Both the position numbers and the translations under genes were made by a program. A stretch of DNA of 64,000 bases from a bacterium (GTDB taxonomy: Bacteria; Bacillota; Bacilli; Lactobacillales; Streptococcaceae). The DNA lies in the NCBI GenBank assembly GCA_905221145.1, contig CAJNCA010000008.1:1-64000 (forward strand). The letters are read 5' to 3'. Positions 26,464 to 35,242 of the stretch are shown here, piece by piece. The notes beneath the pieces are model-generated. The model searched no databases and was not told the DNA's origin. It saw nothing but the letters and a program-made list of their open reading frames with translations. Every line of letters starts with the position of its first letter. Position 1 is the stretch's first letter.

Positions 26464-27399
26464 ATGTCTAAGATTCTAGTATTTGGTCACCAAAATCCAG
26501 ACTCAGATGCCATCGGGTCATCTGTAGCCTTTGCCTACCTTGCAAAAGAAGCTTATGGTTTGGATACGGAAGCTGTTGCCCTTGGAACTCCAAATGAAGA
26601 AACAGCCTTTGTCTTGAACTATTTTGGTGTTGAAGCACCGCGTGTCATCACTTCTGCCAAAGCAGAAGGTGCAGAGCAAGTTATCTTGACTGACCACAAT
26701 GAATTCCAACAATCTGTTTCAGATATCGCTGAAGTAGAAGTTTATGGTGTTGTAGACCACCACCGTGTAGCTAACTTTGAAACTGCAAGCCCACTTTACA
26801 TGCGTTTGGAGCCAGTTGGGTCAGCTTCTTCAATCGTTTACCGTATGTTCAAAGAACATGGTGTAGCTGTTCCTAAAGAAATCGCTGGTTTGATGCTTTC
26901 AGGTTTGATCTCAGATACTCTTCTTTTGAAATCACCAACAACACACCCAACAGATAAAGTCATTGCTCCAGAATTGGCTGAATTGGCTGGTGTCAACTTG
27001 GAAGAATATGGTTTGGATATGTTGAAAGCTGGTACAAACTTGGCCAGCAAATCTGCTGAAGAATTGATTGACATCGATGCTAAGACTTTTGAATTGAATG
27101 GAAATAATGTACGTGTTGCCCAAGTCAACACAGTTGATATCGCTGAAGTTTTGGAACGCCAAGCAGAAATTGAAGCTGCAATGCAATCTGCTAATACAGC
27201 AAACGGCTACTCTGACTTTGTCTTGATGATTACAGATATCGTCAATTCAAACTCAGAAATCCTAGCACTTGGTGCTAACATGGACAAGGTTGAAGCAGCT
27301 TTCAACTTCAAACTTGAAAACAACCATGCCTTCCTTGCTGGTGCTGTTTCACGTAAGAAACAAGTGGTACCTCAATTGACTGAAAGTTTTAATGCTTAA
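26464..27399 (+). CDS. ppaC: Manganese-dependent inorganic pyrophosphatase
   Basis: This 311-residue family II pyrophosphatase is of the DHH/DHHA2 type. [14 protein letters not shown] (about 7-20) and [10 protein letters not shown] (about 96-105) supply the metal-binding His/Asp residues; the C-terminal DHHA2 domain ends with [10 protein letters not shown]. It hydrolyses pyrophosphate to phosphate in the cytoplasm and needs Mn2+. It is monocistronic with a strong promoter and a terminator at 27449. Confidence 0.96.
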   Translation: MSKILVFGHQNPDSDAIGSSVAFAYLAKEAYGLDTEAVALGTPNEETAFVLNYFGVEAPRVITSAKAEGAEQVILTDHNEFQQSVSDIAEVEVYGVVDHHRVANFETASPLYMRLEPVGSASSIVYRMFKEHGVAVPKEIAGLMLSGLISDTLLLKSPTTHPTDKVIAPELAELAGVNLEEYGLDMLKAGTNLASKSAEELIDIDAKTFELNGNNVRVAQVNTVDIAEVLERQAEIEAAMQSANTANGYSDFVLMITDIVNSNSEILALGANMDKVEAAFNFKLENNHAFLAGAVSRKKQVVPQLTESFNA

Positions 27400-27448
27400 G
27401 ATTTTGAGTGTCAGTTCAAAATAGGAAAGTCTAGTTTGACTTATATCG

Positions 27449-27472
27449 AAAGGAGTTTCGGCTCCTTTTTTT
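27449..27472 (+). terminator. Terminator after ppaC
   Basis: Stem aaaggag / ctccttt (27449-27455 / 27462-27468), 6-base loop, T run. Confidence 0.85.
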
Positions 27473-27485
27473 CTAGGAGTGAAGC

Positions 27486-27998
27486 ATGTTAGCAAATGGT
27501 GATTTGATTTTTGTGAAGGACCTTTCAGATATGGGACAGGCCATCCAGACTTCCACAGGCAACTATAGCCACGTTGCCATTTATTTGGATGGGATGATTT
27601 ATCATGCTAGTAGAAAAGCGGGTGTTATCAGTCAGGAACCAGCAGACTTCTTTGAGTCCAATCACTTGTACGATCTCTATGTTTACCCAGAAATGGATAT
27701 CCGGTCGGTTAAGGAAAGAGCTTGTAAGCATCTTGGAGAATCCTACAATGCTTCTTTCTATCCAGATGGCGCTGGTTTTTACTGTTCCCAGTATATAGCA
27801 GAAGTCCTACCGATTTTTGAAACTATTCCTATGAAATTTGGAGATGGGACTCAGGAGATTAGTGATTTTTGGAGGGAGTATTATAGAAAACTAGGTCTGC
27901 CTGTTCCTCTAAACCAATCTGGGACCAATCCTAGTCAGTTGGCAGCGTCGCCTCTGTTAGAATGTAAAGAAAGGAATCTTCATGATTCAGATTTTTAA
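27486..27998 (+). CDS. YiiX/NlpC-P60-like permuted papain-fold protein
   Basis: This 170-residue protein has the motif order of circularly permuted papain-like amidases: GDLIFV (5-10), YSHVAIYL with catalytic-type His29, and FYCSQY with Cys100. No signal peptide is visible, so it is probably cytoplasmic. The substrate is unknown; relatives cut amide or ester bonds. The next gene begins before its stop (17-base overlap), so the two form one operon. Assignment rests on motifs only. Confidence 0.8.
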   Translation: MLANGDLIFVKDLSDMGQAIQTSTGNYSHVAIYLDGMIYHASRKAGVISQEPADFFESNHLYDLYVYPEMDIRSVKERACKHLGESYNASFYPDGAGFYCSQYIAEVLPIFETIPMKFGDGTQEISDFWREYYRKLGLPVPLNQSGTNPSQLAASPLLECKERNLHDSDF

Positions 27999-28632
27999 TC
28001 CCTCTCGTTTATCGAGACAGCCGTTTTTTGGAGAATTGATTCGCTATCTGGACCAGCATGATGATGTGATTCTACGGGAAATCAAGGCTCAATTTCCAGA
28101 TGTAGCAGTTGATAAACTCATGGAAGAATATATAAAGGCTGGCTTGATTCTACGGGAAAATAAGCGTTATTATCTCAATCTTCCTTTGCTGGAATCACTT
28201 GATAGTCTCGAACTGGACCAAGAGATTTTTGTCAGAGAAGATAGTCTAGTCTATCAAGCCTTGTTAGAGCAGAGTTTTGAGACGGAATTGCGAAATCAGA
28301 CAAATGCAGCTATTTTAGTTGAAAAGACGGATTTTGCGCGTACAAAAATGACCCTGTCTAATTATTTTTATAAGGTCAAACAGCAGTATCCTTTGACAGA
28401 AAAACAGCAGGAACTCTATGCTATTTTAGGAGATGTTAATCCTGAGTATGCTCTTAAATATATGACGACTTTTTTGTTGAAGTTCCTCAAAAAAGACCAG
28501 CTCATGCAGAAACGCCGTGATATTTTTGTGGACAGTTTGGTCGTCCTGGGCTATATTGTCCAAAATAAAGATGGGAAGTATGAGTTGGCCGTCTATTTTG
28601 ATAAGGAAAGATTAACTTTCTATTTGGCGTGA
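27982..28632 (+). CDS. DUF1803-like hypothetical protein
   Basis: This 216-residue soluble protein has no catalytic motif I recognise. It is mostly helical, with a winged-helix-like start (VAVDKLMEEYIKAGLILREN). The length and its QKRRDIFVDSLVVLGYI segment fit the streptococcal DUF1803 family as I recall it. The start overlaps the upstream amidase-like gene and has a good ribosome site (aaagga). Function unknown. Confidence 0.75.
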   Translation: MIQIFNPSRLSRQPFFGELIRYLDQHDDVILREIKAQFPDVAVDKLMEEYIKAGLILRENKRYYLNLPLLESLDSLELDQEIFVREDSLVYQALLEQSFETELRNQTNAAILVEKTDFARTKMTLSNYFYKVKQQYPLTEKQQELYAILGDVNPEYALKYMTTFLLKFLKKDQLMQKRRDIFVDSLVVLGYIVQNKDGKYELAVYFDKERLTFYLA

Positions 28633-28654
28633 TTTCTTGTTTTGAGCACATTGT

Positions 28655-28681
28655 TTGACTTTCCTTAGTATTCGGTATAAA
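28655..28681 (+). promoter_or_regulatory. Likely promoter of the CsbD-like gene
   Basis: TTTGACT (28654-28660) and TATAAA (28676-28681), spacer 15-16 bases. Slightly short, so moderate confidence. A palindrome resembling a cre site lies just downstream. Confidence 0.5.
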
Positions 28682-28685
28682 CTAT

Positions 28686-28701
28686 ATGTAACCGGTAACA
28701 C
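28686..28701. promoter_or_regulatory. cre-like operator downstream of the -10
   Basis: ATGTAACCGGTAACAC matches 14 of 16 positions of the CcpA consensus WTGNNARCGNWWWCAW by my count, inside a wider palindrome tatgt...acata. The position just after the -10 would fit repression. Not tested. Confidence 0.4.
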
Positions 28702-28732
28702 ATATCGGAATAAAACTAAAGGAGACAATCAT

Positions 28733-28924
28733 ATGTCACTTGAAAACAAATTGGAACAAGCAACAGGCGCTATCAAAGAAGGATTTGGTAAAGTTACTGG
28801 GGATAGCAAGACTGAAGCAGAAGGCGCTGTAGAAAAGACAGTTGCTAAGGCAAAAGAAGTAGTTGAAGATGCTAAAGGTGCTGTAGAAGGTGCCGTTGAA
28901 GGTTTGAAAAACGCTTTTAAATAA
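28733..28924 (+). CDS. CsbD-like stress protein
   Basis: This 63-residue, Lys/Glu/Ala-rich protein begins [20 protein letters not shown] and has the CsbD family pattern of short helical repeats ([18 protein letters not shown]). CsbD proteins accumulate in stress and late growth; the mechanism is unknown. The ATG at 28733 has a strong ribosome site (aaaggag). A longer frame from 28655 would read through the promoter. Its promoter carries a cre-like palindrome, suggesting catabolite control. A bidirectional terminator follows. Confidence 0.88.
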   Translation: MSLENKLEQATGAIKEGFGKVTGDSKTEAEGAVEKTVAKAKEVVEDAKGAVEGAVEGLKNAFK

Positions 28925-28931
28925 GGATAGA

Positions 28932-28966
28932 AAAAATCAAGGGTTTCATTTCCCTTGATTTTTTAC
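28932..28966. terminator. Bidirectional terminator between the CsbD-like gene and murE
   Basis: Perfect 12-bp stem aaaaatcaaggg / cccttgattttt with an 8-base loop. A and T flanks on both sides suit both converging genes. Confidence 0.92.
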
Positions 28967-28970
28967 TATC

Positions 28971-30416
28971 TTATAAGTAATTTTCTGCGACGGCTGCATC
29001 TCCTGGATAGGCTTCTTTCTTGCCTTGGACGATTTGGTAGCAATCGGCCCCCTTACCAGCGATAATGACAGCATCTAATTCTTGGTTTGTGATAGCCATC
29101 GCTGCCTTGATGGCTTCTTGGCGATCTACAATCTTTTCAACAGGATGATTGATGTAGCTACTGATTTCATCTGCGATGGCCATTGGATCTTCATAGTTAG
29201 GGTCATCAGCAGTCAGAAAGACTTGAATCTCAGGGTGTTGATTCAGGAGGAGGCCAAAGTCCTTACGACGGCTTTCTCCCTTGTTTCCTGTCGAACCCAG
29301 AACCAGTGCAATCTTTCCAGTTTGATGAGTCTCTACAACATTGATGAGTTTTTTGAGACTGTCCCCATTGTGGGCATAGTCAATGAAAACCTTGGCACCA
29401 TTTTTCTGAGTGAGAACTTCCATACGACCAGGAACACGGGTTGCTGCGATTCCTTTTTTGATGTCCTCAAGACTTGCTCCCAGACGGAGACAGGCAAGTC
29501 CAGCAGCGACTGCATTTTCTTGGTTGAAGTGGCCAATCAGTTGAATATCATAATCACCAGCGAGTTTCCCTCTTGCTGAAAAGTTAAAGGCTTTGGAATT
29601 CTCTATTTGGTTACTTGACTGACTACCATAGAAATCATGGTCTTGATTTTCTACCTGTTCTTTCAAGACTGAGAAGTGGTCCATGTCACTGTTAATGATG
29701 ACTGCTCGGCTATTTTCCATCAAGAGACGCTTGTGGTAGAAGTAGTCTTCAAAGCTAGGGTGTTCAATCGGGCCGATATGGTCTGGACTGATATTGAGGA
29801 AAACCCCTACATCAAAGGTGAGACCATAGACACGTTTGACCAGATAGGCTTGACTAGATACCTCCATGATGAGGTGGGTGCGGTCATTTTGCACAGCTTG
29901 ATTCATCATGTCAAAGAGGTCAATGCTCTCAGGAGTTGTCAATGCTGACTTAAAGAAAGTCTTGCCATCTAGAGTTGTGTTCATGGTCGACAACATTGCA
30001 GGTCGGTGCCCTTGAGATAAAATGTTATAGGCGAAGTAGGCTGCTGTTGTCTTACCCTTAGTACCAGTAAAGGCCAGGAGTTTAAGTTTTTTCTGTGGAT
30101 TGTCATAAAATTCCATAGCAATCAAACTCATGGCTTTCTTTATATCACTGACGATAATGGCAGGAATACCAACCTCATAGTCCTTTTCAGCCACATACCA
30201 ACCGAGGCCTTGAGAGATGGCTGAAAGAAGAAATTCTTTCTTAAAGGCAGCGCCCTTGACGAAAAAGAGGCTCTTCTCTTTGGCCTTGCGGCTGTCATAG
30301 CAGATGGTGTCAAAGACGACATCGCTATAGTTGTAGTGATAGTGTCCTTGGTCGATAATCTCACGGAAGAGACCATCTTTCTTTAATATATCTAATACGG
30401 TTTCAATCTTAATCAT
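28971..30416 (-). CDS. murE: UDP-MurNAc-L-Ala-D-Glu--L-lysine ligase
   Basis: This 481-residue Mur ligase has the ATP loop in [12 protein letters not shown] (about 115-126), central-domain [18 protein letters not shown] and C-terminal-domain [11 protein letters not shown]. The last replaces the DNPR motif of diaminopimelate enzymes, so lysine is the likely substrate, as expected for streptococci. It adds the third stem-peptide residue in the cytoplasm. It is divergent from murJ; their promoters share -35 bases. There is no Shine-Dalgarno, and the ATG lies seven bases from the -10, so a leaderless mRNA is likely. Confidence 0.95.
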   Translation of the reverse strand: MIKIETVLDILKKDGLFREIIDQGHYHYNYSDVVFDTICYDSRKAKEKSLFFVKGAAFKKEFLLSAISQGLGWYVAEKDYEVGIPAIIVSDIKKAMSLIAMEFYDNPQKKLKLLAFTGTKGKTTAAYFAYNILSQGHRPAMLSTMNTTLDGKTFFKSALTTPESIDLFDMMNQAVQNDRTHLIMEVSSQAYLVKRVYGLTFDVGVFLNISPDHIGPIEHPSFEDYFYHKRLLMENSRAVIINSDMDHFSVLKEQVENQDHDFYGSQSSNQIENSKAFNFSARGKLAGDYDIQLIGHFNQENAVAAGLACLRLGASLEDIKKGIAATRVPGRMEVLTQKNGAKVFIDYAHNGDSLKKLINVVETHQTGKIALVLGSTGNKGESRRKDFGLLLNQHPEIQVFLTADDPNYEDPMAIADEISSYINHPVEKIVDRQEAIKAAMAITNQELDAVIIAGKGADCYQIVQGKKEAYPGDAAVAENYL

Positions 30417-30423
30417 ACTTTCT

Positions 30424-30452
30424 ATTGTAAACCGAAAGTCGTAAATTTACAA
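30424..30452 (-). promoter_or_regulatory. murE promoter
   Basis: Minus strand: TTGTAA (30452-30447), 17 bases, TACAAT (30429-30424), then seven bases to the ATG. Its -35 overlaps the murJ -35. Confidence 0.72.
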
Positions 30453-30474
30453 GTGACAAGGAAAAGTTTATAAT
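30446..30474 (+). promoter_or_regulatory. murJ promoter
   Basis: TTTACA (30446-30451), 17 bases, TATAAT (30469-30474). The -35 hexamer overlaps that of murE on the other strand by five bases. Confidence 0.7.
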
Positions 30475-30521
30475 GGAAGGTGAGGAATTTTTCCTAGTGA
30501 TTAAAATAAAATGAGGAATCT

Positions 30522-32147
30522 ATGTCTAACGAAAACAATCACCAGCAGGCCCAGATGTTACGGGGGACTGCTTGGTTAACGGCTAGTAACTTTATCAGTC
30601 GCCTGCTTGGGGCTATTTATATTATCCCCTGGTATATCTGGATGGGGTCTTATGCAGCTACGGCCAATGGTCTCTTTACCATGGGTTACAATATCTATGC
30701 CTGGTTCTTGCTGGTTTCAACAGCGGGGATTCCAGTTGCGGTGGCCAAGCAAGTGGCTAAGTACAATACCATGCGAGAAGAAGAGCACAGCTTTGCACTG
30801 ATTCGGAGCTTTTTAGGCTTTATGACGGGACTAGGTCTGGTCTTTGCTTTAGTCTTGTATGTCTTTGCTCCTTGGTTAGCAGACTTGTCGGGTGTGGGTA
30901 AAGACTTGATTCCAATCATGCAGAGCTTGGCTTGGGCGGTCTTGATTTTCCCTTCTATGAGTGTTATCCGAGGCTTCTTCCAAGGGATGAATAATCTCAA
31001 ACCTTATGCCATGAGTCAAATCGCTGAGCAGGTCATTCGTGTTATCTGGATGCTTCTAGCTACCTTCATGATTATGAAAATGGGTTCAGGAGATTATCTA
31101 GCAGCGGTTACCCAATCCACCTTTGCTGCCTTTGTCGGCATGGTAGCCAGTTTTGCAGTCTTGATTTACTTCCTTGCAAAAGAAGGTTTACTTAAAAGAG
31201 TCCTTGAAACAGGGGATAAGATTAACAGCAAGCGTCTTTTGGTTGATACCATTAAGGAAGCCATTCCTTTTATCTTGACAGGGTCTGCCATCCAGCTTTT
31301 CCAGATTCTGGACCAGATGACCTTTATCAATAGTATGAGTTGGTTTACCAATTATAGCAATGAAGACTTGGTTGTCATGTTTTCTTATTTCTCAGCCAAC
31401 CCTAATAAAATCACTATGATTTTGATTTCTGTTGGGGTTTCAATTGGGAGTGTAGGCTTGCCACTCTTGACGGAAAACTATGTCAAGGGGGATTTGAGAG
31501 CAGCTTCTCGTCTAGTTCAAGATAGCATTACCATGCTTTTCTTATTCCTGTTGCCAGCAACGGTTGGAGTGGTCATGGTAGGAGAACCTCTTTATACCGT
31601 CTTCTATGGCAAGCCAGATAATTTAGCCATGGGCTTGTTTGTCTTTGCAGTTTTACAGTCTACTATTTTGGGTCTGTACATGGTCTTGTCTCCAATGCTT
31701 CAGGCCATGTTCCGCAACCGCAAGGCCGTTCTCTATTTTATCTATGGTTCGATTGCCAAGATTGTCTTGCAAATTCCAACCATTGCCCTCTTCCACAGTT
31801 ATGGTCCCTTGATTTCCACAACTATCGGTCTTATCATTCCTAACGTCTTGATGTATCGTGATATTTGTAAGGTAACGGGTGTTAAGCGCAAGGTGATTGT
31901 GAAGCGAACCATTTTAATCAGTTTGTTGACCCTTGTTATGTTCATCGGTGTCGGTGTCATCCAGTGGATTTTAGGGTTTGTCTTCCAACCAAGTGGACGT
32001 TTGTGGAGTTTCCTATATGTAGCCCTTGTTGGTGCCATGGGAGGAGGAGTATATGGATTCTTGAGTCTTCGTACTCGATTATTGGACAAGGTGATTGGAC
32101 AAGCTCAAGCAGATCGCCTGCGATCAAAATTAAAAATTTCTCAATAA
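30522..32147 (+). CDS. murJ: Lipid II flippase MurJ/YtgP (MOP superfamily)
   Basis: This 541-residue, multi-helix membrane protein has the MviN/polysaccharide flippase pattern: an N-terminal helix GTAWLTASNFISRLLGAIY, then STAGIPVAVAKQVAKYN and RGFFQGMNNLKPYAMSQIAEQ. Length and sequence match YtgP, the MurJ of streptococci and Bacillus. It should move lipid II across the membrane. It is divergently paired with murE, which fits the same pathway. The C-terminus is a basic cytoplasmic tail. It is followed by a terminator-like hairpin. Confidence 0.88.
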   Translation: MSNENNHQQAQMLRGTAWLTASNFISRLLGAIYIIPWYIWMGSYAATANGLFTMGYNIYAWFLLVSTAGIPVAVAKQVAKYNTMREEEHSFALIRSFLGFMTGLGLVFALVLYVFAPWLADLSGVGKDLIPIMQSLAWAVLIFPSMSVIRGFFQGMNNLKPYAMSQIAEQVIRVIWMLLATFMIMKMGSGDYLAAVTQSTFAAFVGMVASFAVLIYFLAKEGLLKRVLETGDKINSKRLLVDTIKEAIPFILTGSAIQLFQILDQMTFINSMSWFTNYSNEDLVVMFSYFSANPNKITMILISVGVSIGSVGLPLLTENYVKGDLRAASRLVQDSITMLFLFLLPATVGVVMVGEPLYTVFYGKPDNLAMGLFVFAVLQSTILGLYMVLSPMLQAMFRNRKAVLYFIYGSIAKIVLQIPTIALFHSYGPLISTTIGLIIPNVLMYRDICKVTGVKRKVIVKRTILISLLTLVMFIGVGVIQWILGFVFQPSGRLWSFLYVALVGAMGGGVYGFLSLRTRLLDKVIGQAQADRLRSKLKISQ

Positions 32148-32162
32148 ATTTTTATAAATAAA

Positions 32163-32214
32163 GGGAATAATTTGAATATTTCTATCATGAAATGCTTGAA
32201 TTATTCTCTTTTTA
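32163..32214 (+). terminator. Terminator after murJ
   Basis: Arms gaataatt (32165-32172) and aattattc (32199-32206) with a long loop, then ctctttttatt. Confidence 0.65.
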
Positions 32215-32286
32215 TTATTTTGTAGAATAATTTCTATAGTTTGTAGATAGAAATTTTATTTTTCTTAAATTTTACTTAAAAAACTA

Positions 32287-32315
32287 TTGACTAAATAAAA
32301 CTCAAGTTGTATAGT
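32287..32315 (+). promoter_or_regulatory. Promoter of aliB
   Basis: TTGACT (32287-32292), 17-base spacer, TATAGT (32310-32315). The ribosome site aggagg is at 32334. Confidence 0.8.
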
Positions 32316-32347
32316 AAGACAAATATTTAAATTAGGAGGTTCTGGAG

Positions 32348-34306
32348 ATGAAAAAGTCTAAAGCCAAGTATGCAACACTTGCAGGTATCGTGTTAAGTGC
32401 AGGTATTTTGTTAAGTGCCTGTGGAAATTCTAGTACAGCGTCAAAAACATATAACTATGTTTACGTAAGTGACCCATCAAGTTTGAACTATCTAGCAGAA
32501 AATCGTGCAACAACCAATGATATCGTGGTTAATTTAGTAGATGGTCTAATGGAAAATGACCAGTATGGGAACTATATCCCATCCTTGGCAGAGGATTGGA
32601 GTGTATCCAAGGATGGTTTGACCTATACTTACAAACTGCGTAAAGATGCTAAATGGTATACTGCAGATGGAGATGAATATGCTCCTGTAACTGCCCAAGA
32701 TTTTGTCACTGGTTTGAAATATGCAGCTGATAAAAAATCAGAAGCCTTGTACTTAGTGCAAGAATCCGTAGCAGGTTTGGATGATTACATTAACGGTAAA
32801 ACAAGCGACTTTTCAACTGTCGGAGTTAAGGCTCTTGATGACCAAACCGTTCAATATACTTTGACACGACCAGAATCTTACTGGAACTCAAAAACAACCT
32901 CAACCATTCTCTTCCCCGTTAATGCGGATTTCTTGAAATCAAAAGGGGATGATTTTGGGAAGGTAGACCCATCTAGCATTTTGTACAATGGACCTTTCTT
33001 GATGAAATCCTTTGTTTCAAAATCAGTTATCGAATTCAAGAAAAATCCTAACTACTGGGATGCTAAAAATGTCTTTGTAGATGATGTCAAATTGGCCTAT
33101 TATGATGGTAGCGACCAAGATGCACTGGCTCGTAACTATGTAGAGGGAGCCTATAGCTACGCTCGTCTCTATCCAAATAGCTCAAGCTTTGAAGGAATTA
33201 AAGAAAAGAATAAGGATAATATCATTTATAGCTTGCAAGATGCTACATCTTACTTCTTAAACTTCAACCTAGATAGAAAATCTTATAAATTTACTTCAAA
33301 AACAAGTGATGCTGAGAAGAAATCGACTCAAGAAGCAGTTCTCAATAAAAACTTCCGTCAAGCCATTAACTTTGCCTATGACCGTACAGCTTACGGGGCT
33401 CAATCTCAGGGAGAAGAGGGTGCAACTAAGATTTTGCGTAACTTGGTTGTTCCTCCAAACTTCGTAAGTATCAACGGAAAAGACTTTGGTGAAGTAGTAG
33501 CTTCTAAGATGGTAAATTATGGTAAAGAATGGCAAGGAATCAACTTTGCGGATGCTCAGGATCCATACTACAATACTGAAAAAGCTAAAGCCAAATTTGC
33601 TGAAGCTAAGAAAGAACTCCAAGCTAAAGGAGTTCAATTCCCTATCCACTTGGACATGACTGTTGACCAAGCTGCTAAACAGGGTGTCCAAGAGGCAAAC
33701 TCTATGAAGCAATCTATTGAGGCAGCTTTAGGTGCAGAAAATGTTGTAATTGATATTCAACAACTCACTACTGAAGATTATGACAATTCAAGCTATTTGG
33801 CTCAGACAGCAGCTCAGAAGGATTATGATCTTTACAACGGTGGTTGGGGTCCTGATTACCAAGATCCTTCAACCTATCTTGATGTCTTTAACGTTAATTC
33901 TGGTGGTTTGTTGCAAAATCTAGGTTTAGAGCCAGGTGAAGCCAATGACAAGGCCAAGGCTGTTGGACTAGATGTCTACACTCAAATGTTGGAAGAAGCT
34001 AACAAGGAACAAGATCTTGCGAAACGCTATGAAAAATATGCTGAGATCCAAGCTTGGTTGGTAGATAGTGCTTTAGCAATTCCAAATGTTTCTAAGGGTG
34101 GAACACCAACATTGAGAAAAACAGTTCCTTTCTCTTCACCATATTCATTAGCTGGTAATAAAGGTATCGAATCATATAAATACCTCAAAGTACAAGATAA
34201 GACAGTCACAAAAGACGAATATGAAAAAGCTAAAGAAAAATGGTTGAAAGAAAAAGAAGAATCTAATAAAAAAGCCCAAGAAGAATTGGCAAAACATGTC
34301 AAATAA
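32348..34306 (+). CDS. aliB: Oligopeptide-binding lipoprotein AliB
   Basis: This 652-residue substrate-binding protein is the length of pneumococcal AliB. A signal peptide ends in lipobox LLSAC with Cys25 as the lipid anchor. SBP_bac_5 features include YVSDPSSLNYLAENRATTND near the start and NGGWGPDYQDPSTYLD near residue 500. It captures oligopeptides at the membrane and hands them to the Ami permease; no permease genes are adjacent, as for orphan Ali proteins. It is monocistronic with its own consensus promoter. A Lys/Glu-rich C-terminal tail (KEKWLKEKEESNKK) is typical. Confidence 0.93.
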   Translation: MKKSKAKYATLAGIVLSAGILLSACGNSSTASKTYNYVYVSDPSSLNYLAENRATTNDIVVNLVDGLMENDQYGNYIPSLAEDWSVSKDGLTYTYKLRKDAKWYTADGDEYAPVTAQDFVTGLKYAADKKSEALYLVQESVAGLDDYINGKTSDFSTVGVKALDDQTVQYTLTRPESYWNSKTTSTILFPVNADFLKSKGDDFGKVDPSSILYNGPFLMKSFVSKSVIEFKKNPNYWDAKNVFVDDVKLAYYDGSDQDALARNYVEGAYSYARLYPNSSSFEGIKEKNKDNIIYSLQDATSYFLNFNLDRKSYKFTSKTSDAEKKSTQEAVLNKNFRQAINFAYDRTAYGAQSQGEEGATKILRNLVVPPNFVSINGKDFGEVVASKMVNYGKEWQGINFADAQDPYYNTEKAKAKFAEAKKELQAKGVQFPIHLDMTVDQAAKQGVQEANSMKQSIEAALGAENVVIDIQQLTTEDYDNSSYLAQTAAQKDYDLYNGGWGPDYQDPSTYLDVFNVNSGGLLQNLGLEPGEANDKAKAVGLDVYTQMLEEANKEQDLAKRYEKYAEIQAWLVDSALAIPNVSKGGTPTLRKTVPFSSPYSLAGNKGIESYKYLKVQDKTVTKDEYEKAKEKWLKEKEESNKKAQEELAKHVK

Positions 34307-34316
34307 GGATTTTTCA

Positions 34317-34354
34317 AGAAAAACGATGGTTTCGAAAGAAGCTGTCGTTTTTTA
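34317..34354 (+). terminator. Terminator after aliB
   Basis: Outer arms aaaaacga (34319-34326) and tcgttttt (34345-34352) with weak inner pairing, followed by T residues. Confidence 0.75.
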
Positions 34355-34621
34355 TGGACTAATGTTAAATTTGGAAGAAAAGTGCTTACATTTTTTAAAT
34401 TGTTTATTAGATTTATGCTATAATGAATATAATAAAAGCTTGTAAAAAATTATTTTCGAAAATCTACCCAGTGTTGATTGAAGTATGCACACGCTAGGTT
34501 AATGTTATAGGAGAGGAGCCATCTACTGGAAAAGTAAGATAAAATGCAACAAATGATAAGTTCTTCTTTTATGTGAAGAATTCTTATTTGCCTATTTACT
34601 AATCGTTATGGAGGTAACATC
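34355..34621 (+). promoter_or_regulatory. Promoter and ~190-nt leader of the PH-like protein gene
   Basis: Extended -10 TGcTATAAT (TATAAT 34419-34424). The leader to the ATG at 34622 is unusually long. It contains a hairpin around ttcttc / gaagaa (34558-34585) and a purine-rich stretch taggagaggagcc, but no riboswitch class I recognise. Confidence 0.5.
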
Positions 34622-35077
34622 ATGGGCGCTGTTATGGAGTTTGCAACAGAAAAACAGATTGCATCATTTCTTTCAACTTGTCGCATTGAAGGGCAAAAGA
34701 ATTTTCTGATGGCTTTCAAGAAAAAGACATGGTTGAAATCTTTTATTGATTTCTTCGTTATAGGAGGAAGTTACTATGTTCAGTCGAGTGTGAAGCCTAA
34801 GATTCTGGCATTCACACCTAAGGGGATCTATTTGATGGACATCAGTGATATAACTGAAAATCGTTCTAATCAAGTCCTTGAGATGCCTTGGAATCAGGTT
34901 AAAGATTTTACTTATAAGCCAGTCTTGAATGCAGTTAGGCTGAATTGGAACTATCAAAATGAAGCCTATATTTTTTCCGTGGATATCGGTCAGATTAGTC
35001 AGCGTGTGGGTCAGTATCAATTTAACAAAGAGCATTATGACTATTTGGTTCAACAGGATTTCTTTCGGTCCAAGTAA
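34622..35077 (+). CDS. PH-like domain hypothetical protein
   Basis: This 151-residue soluble protein is of unknown function. The beta-rich pattern (LAFTPKGIYLMDISD, QVLEMPWNQVKDFTYKPVLNAVRLNW) suggests a bacterial PH-like domain. No signal peptide or helix is evident. The ribosome site ggagg is seven bases before the ATG. It is conserved at this position next to aliB in pneumococcus, as I recall. Transcribed alone behind a long leader. Confidence 0.7.
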   Translation: MGAVMEFATEKQIASFLSTCRIEGQKNFLMAFKKKTWLKSFIDFFVIGGSYYVQSSVKPKILAFTPKGIYLMDISDITENRSNQVLEMPWNQVKDFTYKPVLNAVRLNWNYQNEAYIFSVDIGQISQRVGQYQFNKEHYDYLVQQDFFRSK

Positions 35078-35096
35078 GCACTAGCAATCATTTTTA

Positions 35097-35132
35097 CAAA
35101 AGAATCTGGAATGTTTTCTGGATTCTTTTTTA
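35097..35132 (+). terminator. Terminator after the PH-like gene
   Basis: Arms aaaagaatc (35098-35106) and gattctttt (35121-35129), with tcca/tgga-type inner pairing, then a T run. Confidence 0.8.
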
Positions 35133-35149
35133 GCTTTACTCGATAAGTG

Positions 35150-35166
35150 TATAGTTTGAAACTATA
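35150..35166. promoter_or_regulatory. Met-box (MtaR/MetR operator)
   Basis: The perfect palindrome TATAGTTTGAAACTATA is identical to the published streptococcal MET-box recognised by the LysR regulator MtaR/MetR. It lies about 45 bases upstream of the -10 at 35211, a normal site for a LysR activator. Confidence 0.8.
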
Positions 35167-35207
35167 ACTAGCTCTTGAAAAGAAGAAAATGAGTTGATGA
35201 AAATAAG

Positions 35208-35216
35208 TGGTACAAT
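35208..35216 (+). promoter_or_regulatory. -10 element of the sulfur amino-acid operon
   Basis: Extended -10 TGgTACAAT (TACAAT 35211-35216) without a good -35, consistent with dependence on an activator bound at the Met-box. Confidence 0.65.
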
Positions 35217-35242
35217 AGTTACTATAGATTTGGAGGTATTGT

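Noticed and set aside
29082..29579. 165-codon plus-strand ORF inside murE
   Set aside because: Antisense shadow of a clear Mur ligase gene with no start signals.
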